Of a DNA stretch of 64,000 bases, positions 7,356 to 14,597 are shown in pieces. Each line of letters begins with the position of its first letter. Position 1 is the first letter of the stretch. The position numbers and the translations under genes were made by a program. The notes beneath the pieces are model-generated. The model saw only the letters and a list, made by a program, of their open reading frames with translations. It did not search any database and was not told the DNA's origin. The stretch comes from Frateuria_A sp035944355 (GTDB taxonomy: Bacteria > Pseudomonadota > Gammaproteobacteria > Xanthomonadales > Rhodanobacteraceae), in contig NZ_DASZBH010000014.1 of the NCBI RefSeq assembly GCF_035944355.1, positions 124,001 to 188,000 of the forward strand, in the 5' to 3' direction.

Positions 7356-7835
7356 ATGACCCACCCGCACACCGACACCGCGATCCCGCAGGAAACGGCC
7401 TCCGCCGCCGCGATCGCCGCCGAAACCATGACCGGCGACCTGATGGCTGCCCTCATCGACGAAATGAAGACCATGCCTCGCCCGTGGCCGGCCATGTCGG
7501 AGCAGGACCAGCAGGACGTGATCTACCGCGCGCAGGAACGCGTGCAGAGCGCCATTGCGCAGGCCGTCAACATCATCGCCAGCGACAACCGACCGACCAT
7601 CGTGGCGACCGTGGAGAGCGTGACCGTCAAGGAAGGCATCAAGGCCGTGCTGACGCTGCCGAAGTCCGACCAGCAGCGACACGACCTGTTCGACGCCGCC
7701 GGCCAGGCGGTGCTTCTGGTGGTCGCGGGGCGCGCGCCGTACAGCGGCGGGGCCGACCAGGTGCAGGCCGATCCGGATCAGCCGAGCCTGAATGGCTTCG
7801 GCGAGTCCGCACAGGACGAGCGCGAGCTCGCATGA
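7356..7835 (+). CDS. Hypothetical phage early protein
   Basis: A 159-residue soluble protein (MTHPHTDTAIPQETASAAAI...). Its middle is predicted alpha/beta (IVATVESVTVKEGIKAVLTL). It lies 127 bases after recT and overlaps the next gene by ATGA. The intervening 7229-7355 shows no gene. Family not recognised; proteins of this size often follow recT in prophages of related bacteria. Confidence 0.75.
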   Translation: MTHPHTDTAIPQETASAAAIAAETMTGDLMAALIDEMKTMPRPWPAMSEQDQQDVIYRAQERVQSAIAQAVNIIASDNRPTIVATVESVTVKEGIKAVLTLPKSDQQRHDLFDAAGQAVLLVVAGRAPYSGGADQVQADPDQPSLNGFGESAQDERELA

Positions 7836-8857
7836 GCCAGTACACGCCGGAAGAAGTCATCCGCGCAGCTAACGCAGTTGACTCGGTGCTTGATGACCAC
7901 CGTAGCGAATACCGCGTCCCGCAAGCTGCTGCCGATGCGACCGACATGCTCCGCGCCTACGCCGACACCCTGCGCCAGTCCGCCGACAGCGGGTTGGAAG
8001 CAGAGCGCGAGTTCTTCGCTCGCGACTTCTACGAGGAAGCCCGCGAAGGCAAGAAGGCGTGGCCAAAGCATGCCGGCAGCGGGCGGGTGGGGGATGAGGT
8101 GGTGGAGCGGGCGTGCGCAGCCTCGTGGGCTATCGCCAAGTTCAGTTGCGAAACGAGCGATTGGAGCCAGGTTGGATCGCCGCGCCGCGATCATCACCGG
8201 CGCGTCGTAACTGCCGCCCTCGCCGCGCAGGGCCAGGGTGAGGCTGTGGCAGCCTGCGGTTACGTCGCACAGGACGACCTCACGCACTTGGCGACGTACT
8301 CCGACGAGGCGCGCGCCCACGGGTTCGGCTCCTATGAAGGTCGAATCAGCGCAGTGCCTTACGGGAACATGACGATCCCGGTATTCCTTCGCCCCGCCCC
8401 CGCAGCCTCGCCCGCCGGGGTGCCGGATGGGTGGGTGCCGACCAAGGCTTATCGTGACCTCTACCGCGCATACGTCCGCGTGCTCGAAGCCGGCAGGGAT
8501 CGCATAACGAGCTTAGGTGGTGACTGTGATTCGGTAGAGGACATGGAGCGCACCGATCCCTCGCTGATCGTGGCGCGCAGGACTCTACTCGCCGCCGCCC
8601 CGTCCGCGCCCGCCGGGGTGCCGGAGGGGTGGCGGGAAGCTCTCGCGGGCCTGCTCAGGTACGTGGACCACGAAACCTGCGCCCACGAAAACACGCATCG
8701 CGGAGGGGCAATCTGGACGATCTGCGATGACTGCGGGCAGAAGTGGGCTGATGATCGCGGCGGCTTCAAGCCACACGAAGACGCTCCCGAGGTCGCCACT
8801 GCACGCCGCTTGCTCGCCGCCCCGTCCGCGCCCGAGGGTGATGGGGGTGAGGGGTGA
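7832..8857 (+). CDS. Hypothetical phage protein with repeated Pro-rich linkers and a Cys/His motif
   Basis: A 341-residue protein apparently built as three modules joined by near-identical linkers. The linkers are PAASPAGVPDGW near residue 190, APSAPAGVPEGW near 255 and APSAPEGDGGEG at the end. The last module has CAHENTHRGG followed by CDDCGQKW, a possible zinc site. Such mosaic early proteins with AAAPSAPAGVPEGW-like joints are common in phages of this group, but no function is assigned. It overlaps its neighbours at both ends. Confidence 0.75.
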   Translation: MSQYTPEEVIRAANAVDSVLDDHRSEYRVPQAAADATDMLRAYADTLRQSADSGLEAEREFFARDFYEEAREGKKAWPKHAGSGRVGDEVVERACAASWAIAKFSCETSDWSQVGSPRRDHHRRVVTAALAAQGQGEAVAACGYVAQDDLTHLATYSDEARAHGFGSYEGRISAVPYGNMTIPVFLRPAPAASPAGVPDGWVPTKAYRDLYRAYVRVLEAGRDRITSLGGDCDSVEDMERTDPSLIVARRTLLAAAPSAPAGVPEGWREALAGLLRYVDHETCAHENTHRGGAIWTICDDCGQKWADDRGGFKPHEDAPEVATARRLLAAPSAPEGDGGEG

Positions 8858-9057
8858 GCTTGCTCAACGCATGCGCCTGCATGGGGCCGCGATTCGGCCA
8901 GCCTTACTGCCCGTGCGAAATGCAGCGCCGCGGACTATCTGACGGCAGCGAGTACAGGTGGACGGACGCAGACAAGGCACGGCTAATGGAGGCGCTCAAG
9001 GCTCTGAATGAGCGCGCTTCCGCCCAACAGCCCACCCAACCCGCAGCAGGAGAGTGA
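8854..9057 (+). CDS. Small Cys-rich hypothetical phage protein
   Basis: A 67-residue protein from GTG 8854, which overlaps the previous TGA. The N-terminus has four Cys within about 20 residues (CACMGPRFGQPYCPC), suggesting a metal site. The rest is a helical, charged tail. Family not recognised. Confidence 0.6.
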   Translation: MSLLNACACMGPRFGQPYCPCEMQRRGLSDGSEYRWTDADKARLMEALKALNERASAQQPTQPAAGE

Positions 9058-9058
9058 G

Positions 9059-9412
9059 ATGGCCGAGATGATGAGTTTGCAGCAGGTTCGGGACACGCTG
9101 GCAAGTTGGCTCGGCGGATCGGAGGCCTGCCTAGATACCTGCAATGTCGCGCTGCTTGAGTCAATGGTTTCAGCGTGTGACGCCCACCTCACCCAGCCTG
9201 CGCAGGCGGTGGCGTGTCCGTATTGCCGCCAGTCGTGGGAACCGCACTGCGACCAACACGCCAGCATCGAACTGTTCGGCGAGTGCATCCCTTGCCGATT
9301 CATGCCGGATGGCAAAGGCACACGCAGCGGCACGCAGAGCGACATTGACGCCATTCAGGCAAAACGCCAGCAATGGATCACCGCCCACCTTTCGGAGAAC
9401 GGGCATGGATAA
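9059..9412 (+). CDS. Hypothetical phage protein with Cys motifs
   Basis: A 117-residue protein (MAEMMSLQQVRDTLASWLGG...). Cys pairs CPYCRQSW and CIPC, with nearby His residues, suggest zinc binding. ATG 9059 follows GCAGGAGAGTGAG and is preferred over ATG 9008. It overlaps the next gene by 8 bases. Family not recognised. Confidence 0.7.
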   Translation: MAEMMSLQQVRDTLASWLGGSEACLDTCNVALLESMVSACDAHLTQPAQAVACPYCRQSWEPHCDQHASIELFGECIPCRFMPDGKGTRSGTQSDIDAIQAKRQQWITAHLSENGHG

Positions 9413-9620
9413 CCCAGTGAGCTTGCAATTCCCCGTGCGCCTGATGGCTTTTGCTACTGACGAGAATGGCGATGAAACCTTCACCGGCGTGCTGCTGGCC
9501 GAAGTAACGGAAGCCGGCGAAGGTCATGCGGAAATCGGCTTCACCCATGGTGAGGAACGGCTGTACGTGGCCTTCCGCATTTCCGATCTGCAACGCGCCA
9601 TCAAGGAGGCGAGCCCGTGA
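9405..9620 (+). CDS. Small hypothetical phage protein
   Basis: A 71-residue, mainly beta protein (MDNPVSLQFPVRLMAFATDE...) with acidic composition. It overlaps both neighbours. Family not recognised. Confidence 0.65.
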   Translation: MDNPVSLQFPVRLMAFATDENGDETFTGVLLAEVTEAGEGHAEIGFTHGEERLYVAFRISDLQRAIKEASP

Positions 9621-10051
9621 CTACCCCTGACCTGCTCAAGGAACTGGAGGCGTTGGTGTTGCTCGATGCGCGGGCTACGCCGGGCCAAGTTGAGTTGCAC
9701 ACCAGTTGCTCATGGCGGCGAATCATTGCCGAGCGTAACCGGGCGTTCCTCGTGCCGACTATCGACCCCGACCGTCACCAGAACATGGACAGCGCCGAGA
9801 ACGCGCAATTCGTCGTCGCGCTGGTGAACTGGTACCGCACCCACCACGCCGAGATAGCGGAGGCGGTGAAGAAGCGGGATGCGCTAATCGAGTTGCTGGC
9901 ACAAGCCCAAGATGAACTTGTCTGCTCCCATCGAAGCATGACGCATGAAACGTCGTTCGATGAGATTCAGTCGAAGCGAGTGGTCCGCGTAATCAATCGG
10001 ATCGAGCCAATCCTGAAGACCCAGCACAACAGCGCGCGGGAGGGGTTGTGA
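9617..10051 (+). CDS. Hypothetical phage early protein
   Basis: A 144-residue soluble protein from GTG 9617 (MTTPDLLKELEALVLLDARA...). It contains a segment like phage Ead/Ea22-type proteins (ERNRAFLVPTIDPDRHQNMD, then AQFVVALVNWYRTHHAEIAEA), which is a weak resemblance only. It is coupled to its neighbours by GTGA overlaps. Confidence 0.65.
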   Translation: MTTPDLLKELEALVLLDARATPGQVELHTSCSWRRIIAERNRAFLVPTIDPDRHQNMDSAENAQFVVALVNWYRTHHAEIAEAVKKRDALIELLAQAQDELVCSHRSMTHETSFDEIQSKRVVRVINRIEPILKTQHNSAREGL

Positions 10052-10245
10052 GCGACACCGCGACTTGCAGCTTTCTTCACCCGTTCTTTGTGGCGTCCGA
10101 GCTTCCCGACCTGGACGACGCGTTCGAGGATGGCAAGCAGCGGGCGATCCGCAGCCTAGAGGCGCGTATCGACCGTGTACGAATCACTACCCGCGCCGAC
10201 TACAACAAGGCGTTCGGGATCGAGCCGGACAAGGTGACGCCGTGA
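10048..10245 (+). CDS. Small hypothetical phage protein
   Basis: A 65-residue protein from GTG 10048 (MSDTATCSFLHPFFVASELP...). It overlaps the genes on both sides by GTGA. Family not recognised. Confidence 0.6.
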   Translation: MSDTATCSFLHPFFVASELPDLDDAFEDGKQRAIRSLEARIDRVRITTRADYNKAFGIEPDKVTP

Positions 10246-10409
10246 GCGCCCTACTACAGCAACTCGAAGAACTCGCCATCGACTGGGACGAGCAGGCGCG
10301 CGATCGCCACAGCGAAGGCCTCGCGGCGTCGGCCGATGCCTACCGCTCCTGCCGCGACGATCTGCGCCGGCTCATCAAGCAGGCGAAGAAGGAGGCGATG
10401 GCCGCATGA
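10242..10409 (+). CDS. Small helical hypothetical phage protein
   Basis: A 55-residue charged helical protein from GTG 10242 (MSALLQQLEELAIDWDEQAR...). Its stop is 5 bases from the stop of the convergent gene at 10415, so the early operon is interrupted here by a gene on the other strand. Confidence 0.6.
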   Translation: MSALLQQLEELAIDWDEQARDRHSEGLAASADAYRSCRDDLRRLIKQAKKEAMAA

Positions 10410-10414
10410 TTTCG

Positions 10415-11029
10415 TCAGCGAACGTCGATCGCCGGCGCGCCCACATCGAGGCCCATCCCTTCCAAGGCCGCCTGCCACCACGCGATTGCCTCATCCAGCA
10501 CCAGCCGGGCGCTGTACACAAGGTGGGTCGGGCGATCGTTCTCCTCTTCAACGGGGAAGCGGACTTCAAGCACCCGCACGGTCTTCAATTGGGGACCGTC
10601 CGACGGGTCCGGCATCTCGAGAGCGTAGATGTCGAACATCTCATAGGCGCGGAAGCCAGGCCGGTAGGTTCCGTCGTCGTTGATTTTCATGTGCTTGGCG
10701 ACGGCGGCCATCTGCTGGCATGCGACCAGGGCGCGGCATTCGCGCATGCGCGTCTGCAGGTCAAACAGCGACCGGACCTCGACACCGAAGTGGGCATCGG
10801 CCAAGTCCCAGCGCTTTGCATCATCCAGCGTACCTGCCACCCAATCACCCAATTGCCAAGCGGTGATCGCCCCATTGAGCAGGCAGTAGGACGGACCCAG
10901 CAGGTCCGTGTCCCAGTAACGCCGCAACGCGTCGGCTTCCCATTCCAGCTTGGCCAGAAGGTCGCACGGCTGCCTGAGCGACAGCGACACATGCGAACCC
11001 GGCACCTTCTTTTTCGGAGGCTTCGCCAT
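10415..11029 (-). CDS. Unknown phage protein on the opposite strand within the early operon
   Basis: A 204-residue protein (MAKPPKKKVPGSHVSLSLRQ...) with a lysine-rich start and an alpha-helical body (LLAKLEWEADALRRYWDTDL). No membrane segment or known catalytic motif is seen. GGGGAG lies 9 bases before its ATG. Its start codon overlaps the start codon of the ASCH-like gene on the other strand (CATG at 11027-11030), and its stop is 5 bases from the previous gene's stop. It therefore exactly fills a slot in an otherwise one-direction operon. An independently expressed accessory gene is possible; function is not assigned. Confidence 0.7.
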   Translation of the reverse strand: MAKPPKKKVPGSHVSLSLRQPCDLLAKLEWEADALRRYWDTDLLGPSYCLLNGAITAWQLGDWVAGTLDDAKRWDLADAHFGVEVRSLFDLQTRMRECRALVACQQMAAVAKHMKINDDGTYRPGFRAYEMFDIYALEMPDPSDGPQLKTVRVLEVRFPVEEENDRPTHLVYSARLVLDEAIAWWQAALEGMGLDVGAPAIDVR

Positions 11030-11666
11030 GCGTGAGCTCCCCATCCTGTTCAGTGCCCCCATGGTCCGCGCCATCCTCGACGGCCGCAAGACGCAGACGC
11101 GGCGGGTCTGCAAGGACCAGCACCTGCCCGGGCACAAGCCGTCTTTGTTGGAGTGCCCCTACGGCAAGCCCGGCGACCGGCTGTGGGTGCGAGAGGCATG
11201 GCGCGTGCCGGTTAGCCTCGACGACCTGTCGGGCAAGCGGATCGCTGAGAAGTGTCTCCAAGCCGGCTATCGGTCACCGTGGTGCCCGACTCAGTACGAG
11301 GCTGACGGTGCGCGCACCAGCGAGAAGGACTGGCGCGAGTTTGGTCCGCATCCCTCCACCACCGCCCCTGGCCGCTACCGGCACGCGCGGTTCATGCCGC
11401 GCTGGGCCAGCCGCATCACCCTGGAGGTGACCGGCGTGCGCGTGGAGCGGCTGCAGGCGATCAGCGAGGCCGATTCGATCGCCGAGGGCCTTCTGCGCGA
11501 TCGGGAAGGCTGGCGCGGTGCCCCTGATCTTCCGTGGTTCGCATCGCCGTTGGCGGCCTACCGCAGCCTATGGGAGTCGATCAACGGCGACGGCAGCTGG
11601 GACGCCAATCCGTGGGTCCGGGTGGTCGAGTTTCGCCGCATCGAACAGGAGGCGAAGGCCGCATGA
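11028..11666 (+). CDS. ASCH-like phage protein
   Basis: A 212-residue protein with the pattern common in phage ASCH-type proteins. It opens ILFSAPMVRAILDGRKTQTRR, continues GDRLWVREAWRV, then has RHARFMPRWASRITLEVTGV and AISEADSIAEGL, and closes in YRSLWESINGDGSWDANPWV. The ASCH fold is a probable RNA-binding module; the phage role is unknown. ATG 11028 is chosen because GGAGG precedes it at good spacing. Its stop overlaps the next ATG. Confidence 0.85.
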   Translation: MRELPILFSAPMVRAILDGRKTQTRRVCKDQHLPGHKPSLLECPYGKPGDRLWVREAWRVPVSLDDLSGKRIAEKCLQAGYRSPWCPTQYEADGARTSEKDWREFGPHPSTTAPGRYRHARFMPRWASRITLEVTGVRVERLQAISEADSIAEGLLRDREGWRGAPDLPWFASPLAAYRSLWESINGDGSWDANPWVRVVEFRRIEQEAKAA

Positions 11667-12319
11667 GCATCCCCGCCTATCCCCTGCAGTGGCCTACCGG
11701 CTGGAAGCGCACCGAGGCGAAGCAGCGCAAGCGCGCCAACTTTCGATCCGGCAAGTCCGGCTGGGACAACGGCCGATTCAAGTCCGCCAGCGAGGTCACG
11801 ATCGCCGAGGGAACGAGGCGCGTGCTGCGCGAGATCAGCGCATTCACGCCCCCGGGCAAACGCTGGGTGATCGATCCGGACACTCTGGTGATCAGCACCA
11901 ACCTGCAGCTGCGCAACGACGGGCTGCCGCGCTCCGGCCAGCGCGAGCCGGAAGACCCGGGCGTGGCCGTGTACTGGACCACCAGCACCGGCGAGACCCG
12001 CTGCATGGCCATCGACCGCTACGACCGCATCGCGGACAACCTGGCCGCAATCGCTGCCACGCTCGATGCCATGCGCGCGATCGAGCGCCACGGCGGCGCC
12101 GAGATCCTCAACCGCGCGTTCACCGGCTTCACCGCGTTGCCCGGCGCCGGCGCCACCATGCACTGGCGCGACGTGCTGGGCGTGCCGGCGACAGCGACCC
12201 GGGATGAGATCGAGGCGGCCTACCGGCGCCTGCGGTCCCAGCACCACCCCGACCGCGGCGGCGACGCCGGTCGGTTCCACCAGATCCAGAAAGCATTCGA
12301 AGAGGCAACCACGGCATGA
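11663..12319 (+). CDS. Phage protein with C-terminal J-domain
   Basis: A 218-residue protein. Residues about 168-216 form a DnaJ-type J-domain: WRDVLGVPATATRDEIEAAY, then RRLRSQHHPDRGGD with the invariant HPD, then FHQIQKAFEEA. The N-terminal 150 residues are unrelated to DnaJ (KRANFRSGKSGWDNGRFKSA). J-domains stimulate the ATPase of DnaK, so the phage protein probably recruits host DnaK to a target bound by its N-terminal part; that is inference. It is coupled to neighbours by ATGA overlaps. Confidence 0.85.
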   Translation: MSIPAYPLQWPTGWKRTEAKQRKRANFRSGKSGWDNGRFKSASEVTIAEGTRRVLREISAFTPPGKRWVIDPDTLVISTNLQLRNDGLPRSGQREPEDPGVAVYWTTSTGETRCMAIDRYDRIADNLAAIAATLDAMRAIERHGGAEILNRAFTGFTALPGAGATMHWRDVLGVPATATRDEIEAAYRRLRSQHHPDRGGDAGRFHQIQKAFEEATTA

Positions 12320-12528
12320 GCAACTCCCTCTGCCTCACTCGCGACGAACTGGCCGAGCTGACCCGCACCAAGCTCAAGGCCGGCCAGGTCGCGTTCCTTT
12401 GCAAGAACGGCATCCGTCACTACGTGGACGCCCACGGCTGGCCCGTGGTCACCCGGGCCGCGGTTGAAGGCAAAGAGGACACGGCGCAAGCTGTGCCGAC
12501 CTGGAAGCCGAGCAAGAAGGTCGCCTGA
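12316..12528 (+). CDS. DUF4224 domain protein next to the integrase
   Basis: A 70-residue protein with the DUF4224 pattern CLTRDELAELTRTKLKAGQV, then FLCKNGIRHYVDAHGWPVVT. DUF4224 proteins commonly sit directly upstream of prophage integrases, as here (2-base gap). An excisionase or integrase-accessory role is suspected from position but not shown. Confidence 0.85.
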   Translation: MSNSLCLTRDELAELTRTKLKAGQVAFLCKNGIRHYVDAHGWPVVTRAAVEGKEDTAQAVPTWKPSKKVA

Positions 12529-12530
12529 CC

Positions 12531-13559
12531 ATGGGACGCCGACCGTCGTCACCCGGCGCGATTCCGCGCCTTCGCCCGCGCAAGAAGGGCAGCAAGACCT
12601 TCTACTACTACGACCATGGCCTGGTCGACGGGAAGCGCCACGAGGAGCCGCTGGGCTGCGACTACGGCATGGCCATCAAGCGCTGGGCCGAGATCGAGCA
12701 CGCCGGCGCGGAGAAGCCGGCGGCGGTGATCACCTTCCGGTATGTGGCGGATCGCTACCGCGCCGAGGTCATCCCGACGAAGGCGCCGCGCACGCAGCGC
12801 GACAACGCCAAGGAGCTCAAGCAGCTGATCACCTTCTTCGACGACCCGCCCTGCCCGCTGGAGGCGATCCAGCCGCAGCACGTCAGGCAGTACCTGCAGT
12901 GGCGCGGGGAGAAGGCCAAGGTGCGCGCCAACCGCGAGAAGGCGCTGCTCTCGCATATTTGGAACTGGGCGCGCGCGACAGGCTACACGGCGCTGGCCAA
13001 CCCCTGCGCCGGCGTGAAGGGCTTCAAGGAGACGGGGCGGGACGTCTACGTCGAGGACGACATGTTCGAAGCCGTCTGGAAGGAGGCCTGCCGGCCGCTA
13101 CGCGATGCGATGGACCTGGCCTACCTGACCGGCCAGCGCGTGGCCGACACGCTCAAGATGGACCTGCGCGACGTGCGCGACGGCTTCCTGCACGTCCAGC
13201 AGAACAAGACGGCGGCCAAGCGGCGCATCGAGGTGGTCGGGGATCTGGCTACCCTGCTCGATCGCATCGCCGCGCGCAAGTCGCAGATGACCGTTCATGC
13301 CACTCGCCTGGTCGTGCGCGAGGATGGCCAGCCGCTAACGCATCGCCAGCTGCAGGAGCGCTTCGCTCAGGCACGCGAGGCAGCCGGCATCGAGCCGAAG
13401 GCCTTCCAGTTCCGCGACCTTCGCGCGAAGGCCGGCACCGACAAGACCGACGCGGGCGACATCCGCCAGGCGCAGCAGCAGCTGGGGCATACGTCGGTCG
13501 TGATGACCGAGCAATACGTGCGCAACCGCCGCGGCGCGAAGGTCACGCCGACGCGCTGA
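12531..13559 (+). CDS. Phage tyrosine integrase
   Basis: A 342-residue tyrosine recombinase. The N-terminal part is a core-binding region (SHIWNWARATGYTALANPCA near residue 150). The catalytic domain shows Arg203 (LTGQRVADTL), Lys226 (QNKTAAKR), the second box FQFRDLRAKAGTD with Arg298, His320 (LGHTSVVM) and nucleophile Tyr329 (EQYVR). The usual His of the HxxR box is Arg295, a known substitution in phage integrases of this type. The enzyme catalyses site-specific integration and excision. The gene ends 120 bases before the tRNA-Leu fragment, which is its probable attachment site. Confidence 0.95.
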   Translation: MGRRPSSPGAIPRLRPRKKGSKTFYYYDHGLVDGKRHEEPLGCDYGMAIKRWAEIEHAGAEKPAAVITFRYVADRYRAEVIPTKAPRTQRDNAKELKQLITFFDDPPCPLEAIQPQHVRQYLQWRGEKAKVRANREKALLSHIWNWARATGYTALANPCAGVKGFKETGRDVYVEDDMFEAVWKEACRPLRDAMDLAYLTGQRVADTLKMDLRDVRDGFLHVQQNKTAAKRRIEVVGDLATLLDRIAARKSQMTVHATRLVVREDGQPLTHRQLQERFAQAREAAGIEPKAFQFRDLRAKAGTDKTDAGDIRQAQQQLGHTSVVMTEQYVRNRRGAKVTPTR

Positions 13560-13678
13560 TATCTGGTCCGCAATCCGCATAGCCTCTAGCTGGCTCAACG
13601 GTTCCGAGCCATCGAAACGAACGATTTTGCGGACCGCGCTCGCAGTGCAAGCGACTGATCGGACTCGAAATCTCAGTT

Positions 13679-13736
13679 GGACTCAAAATCCGCTTCTGGC
13701 GACAGAGTGTAGGTTCGAGTCCTATCACCGGTACCA
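13679..13736 (+). other. Attachment site: displaced 3' part of a tRNA-Leu(CAA) gene
   Basis: From about GGACTCAAAATCCGC onward the sequence folds as the 3' half of a class II tRNA. The anticodon loop is CTCAAAA (anticodon CAA at 13684-13686). The variable-arm hairpin is TCTG/CAGA (13695-13706). The T-stem is GTAGG/CCTAT around TTCGAGT. The acceptor strand CACCGGT is followed by A and CCA at 13734-13736. The matching 5' acceptor ACCGGTG and D-arm are absent, so this cannot be a working tRNA. It is the duplicate left by integration, and the restored gene should lie at the other end of the element, outside the window. Confidence 0.85.
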
Positions 13737-13756
13737 CAAGACGGCGCAACGCCAGC

Positions 13757-13788
13757 AAAAAAAAGCCCGCCGAAGCGGGCTTTTTTTT
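13757..13788. terminator. Bidirectional intrinsic terminator
   Basis: Eight A, the stem GCCCGC CGAA GCGGGC, then eight T. It lies between the tRNA-Leu fragment and the leftward response regulator gene, whose stop is at 13805, and would terminate it. On the other strand it probably served the original tRNA-Leu transcript. Confidence 0.9.
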
Positions 13789-13804
13789 CGCCTGCCGACC
13801 TGGG

Positions 13805-14179
13805 TCAGCAGGAACAGGAAGACGCCAGTTCGGCGACCATGCGGAACAGGTCGTCGCGATGGAAAGGCTTTTGCAACGTGGGCCGCTCCTGCCAGGGCTC
13901 GCGCAGGCCGTGGGCGCCGTAGCCGGTGGCGAAGGCGAACGGGATCTCGCGTGCGGCGAGCGCCTCAGCGACCGGATAGACCTCCTCGCCGCCGACGTTC
14001 ACGTCGAGGATGGCCAGATCGATCGGCTCGTTGCGGGCCGCCTGCAGCGCCTGGTCGATCCGGGCCATCGGCCCGACGATGGTATGGCCGGCTTCGCTGA
14101 GCATGTCTTCCAGCAGCATCGCCACCAGCATCTCGTCTTCGACCAGCAGGATGCGCCGTGGGCCGGAGGTCTTTTCCAT
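13805..14179 (-). CDS. Single-domain response regulator
   Basis: A 124-residue receiver domain without an output domain. The acidic pocket is E14/D15 (LLVEDE), the phosphoacceptor Asp59 (LAILDVNV), the switch Thr85 (FATGYG) and Lys104 (QKPF). The FATGYG and QKPF details match the family of stand-alone receivers linked to HWE/HisKA_2 kinases. No kinase gene is adjacent. It would relay phosphate or act through protein contact. Confidence 0.9.
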   Translation of the reverse strand: MEKTSGPRRILLVEDEMLVAMLLEDMLSEAGHTIVGPMARIDQALQAARNEPIDLAILDVNVGGEEVYPVAEALAAREIPFAFATGYGAHGLREPWQERPTLQKPFHRDDLFRMVAELASSCSC

Positions 14180-14190
14180 GCGTGAATTAC

Positions 14191-14433
14191 CTAGTGCACC
14201 AGGGCTGCGGGATCGGGGTCGGACAATTCGCGCCAGCTGCCGTCGCTTTCCTGCACCCGCACCGGCGGGTGCTCCAGGCCCCAGGCGCGCGCCAGTTTGG
14301 CACGCACCCGCACGGCCGCCGAGATCGCCTCGGCGCGCGTCGGATAGGTGCCCACCCGGGAGGCGTCATCCCGCACGATCCAGGGCGCCTCGGCGCTGAA
14401 GGGAATGAACAGGCGAACGGCTTCGGGATTCAT
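14191..14433 (-). CDS. Small conserved hypothetical protein, DUF2188-like
   Basis: An 80-residue protein (MNPEAVRLFIPFSAEAPWIV...). The pattern of aromatic start, WIVRDDASRVGTYPTRAEAI and a late VQESDGSWREL resembles DUF2188 proteins, which is a weak assignment. ATG 14433 is preceded by GGGGGGAGGCAGCA. It is 11 bases upstream of the response regulator on the same strand, so the two are probably cotranscribed. Confidence 0.7.
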   Translation of the reverse strand: MNPEAVRLFIPFSAEAPWIVRDDASRVGTYPTRAEAISAAVRVRAKLARAWGLEHPPVRVQESDGSWRELSDPDPAALVH

Positions 14434-14597
14434 TGCTGCCTCCCCCCTCGGGTGGCTGGCCCACCGTGGCATCGGCGAGCGGCACGAACCGCTGACCGGG
14501 CGTTGCAGTCTCGCAGATGTCCGATGGCTTGGATAGGTCGCGGACGGAGCGTATGAGCTGCGTTCCAACTTGGCGCCCATCCTCGTCAGGAGCGCGT

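Larger units (their letters stand above)
1..13736 (+). mobile_element. Prophage or phage-derived integrated element, right-hand part
   Basis: The segment carries a repressor/Cro-like divergent switch, a run of short genes joined by ATGA or GTGA overlaps, a YqaJ exonuclease plus RecT pair, a DUF4224 protein and a tyrosine integrase. It stops at a 3' tRNA-Leu fragment, the usual mark left by an integrase that targets a tRNA gene. No capsid, tail or lysis genes are visible, so those and the other attachment site, with the intact tRNA-Leu, should lie left of position 1. Whether the element is functional cannot be judged from this portion. Confidence 0.9.

Noticed and set aside
13640..13736. A functional tRNA-Leu gene
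   Set aside because: No sequence upstream can supply the 5' acceptor ACCGGTG or the D-arm, so only the 3' part is present.
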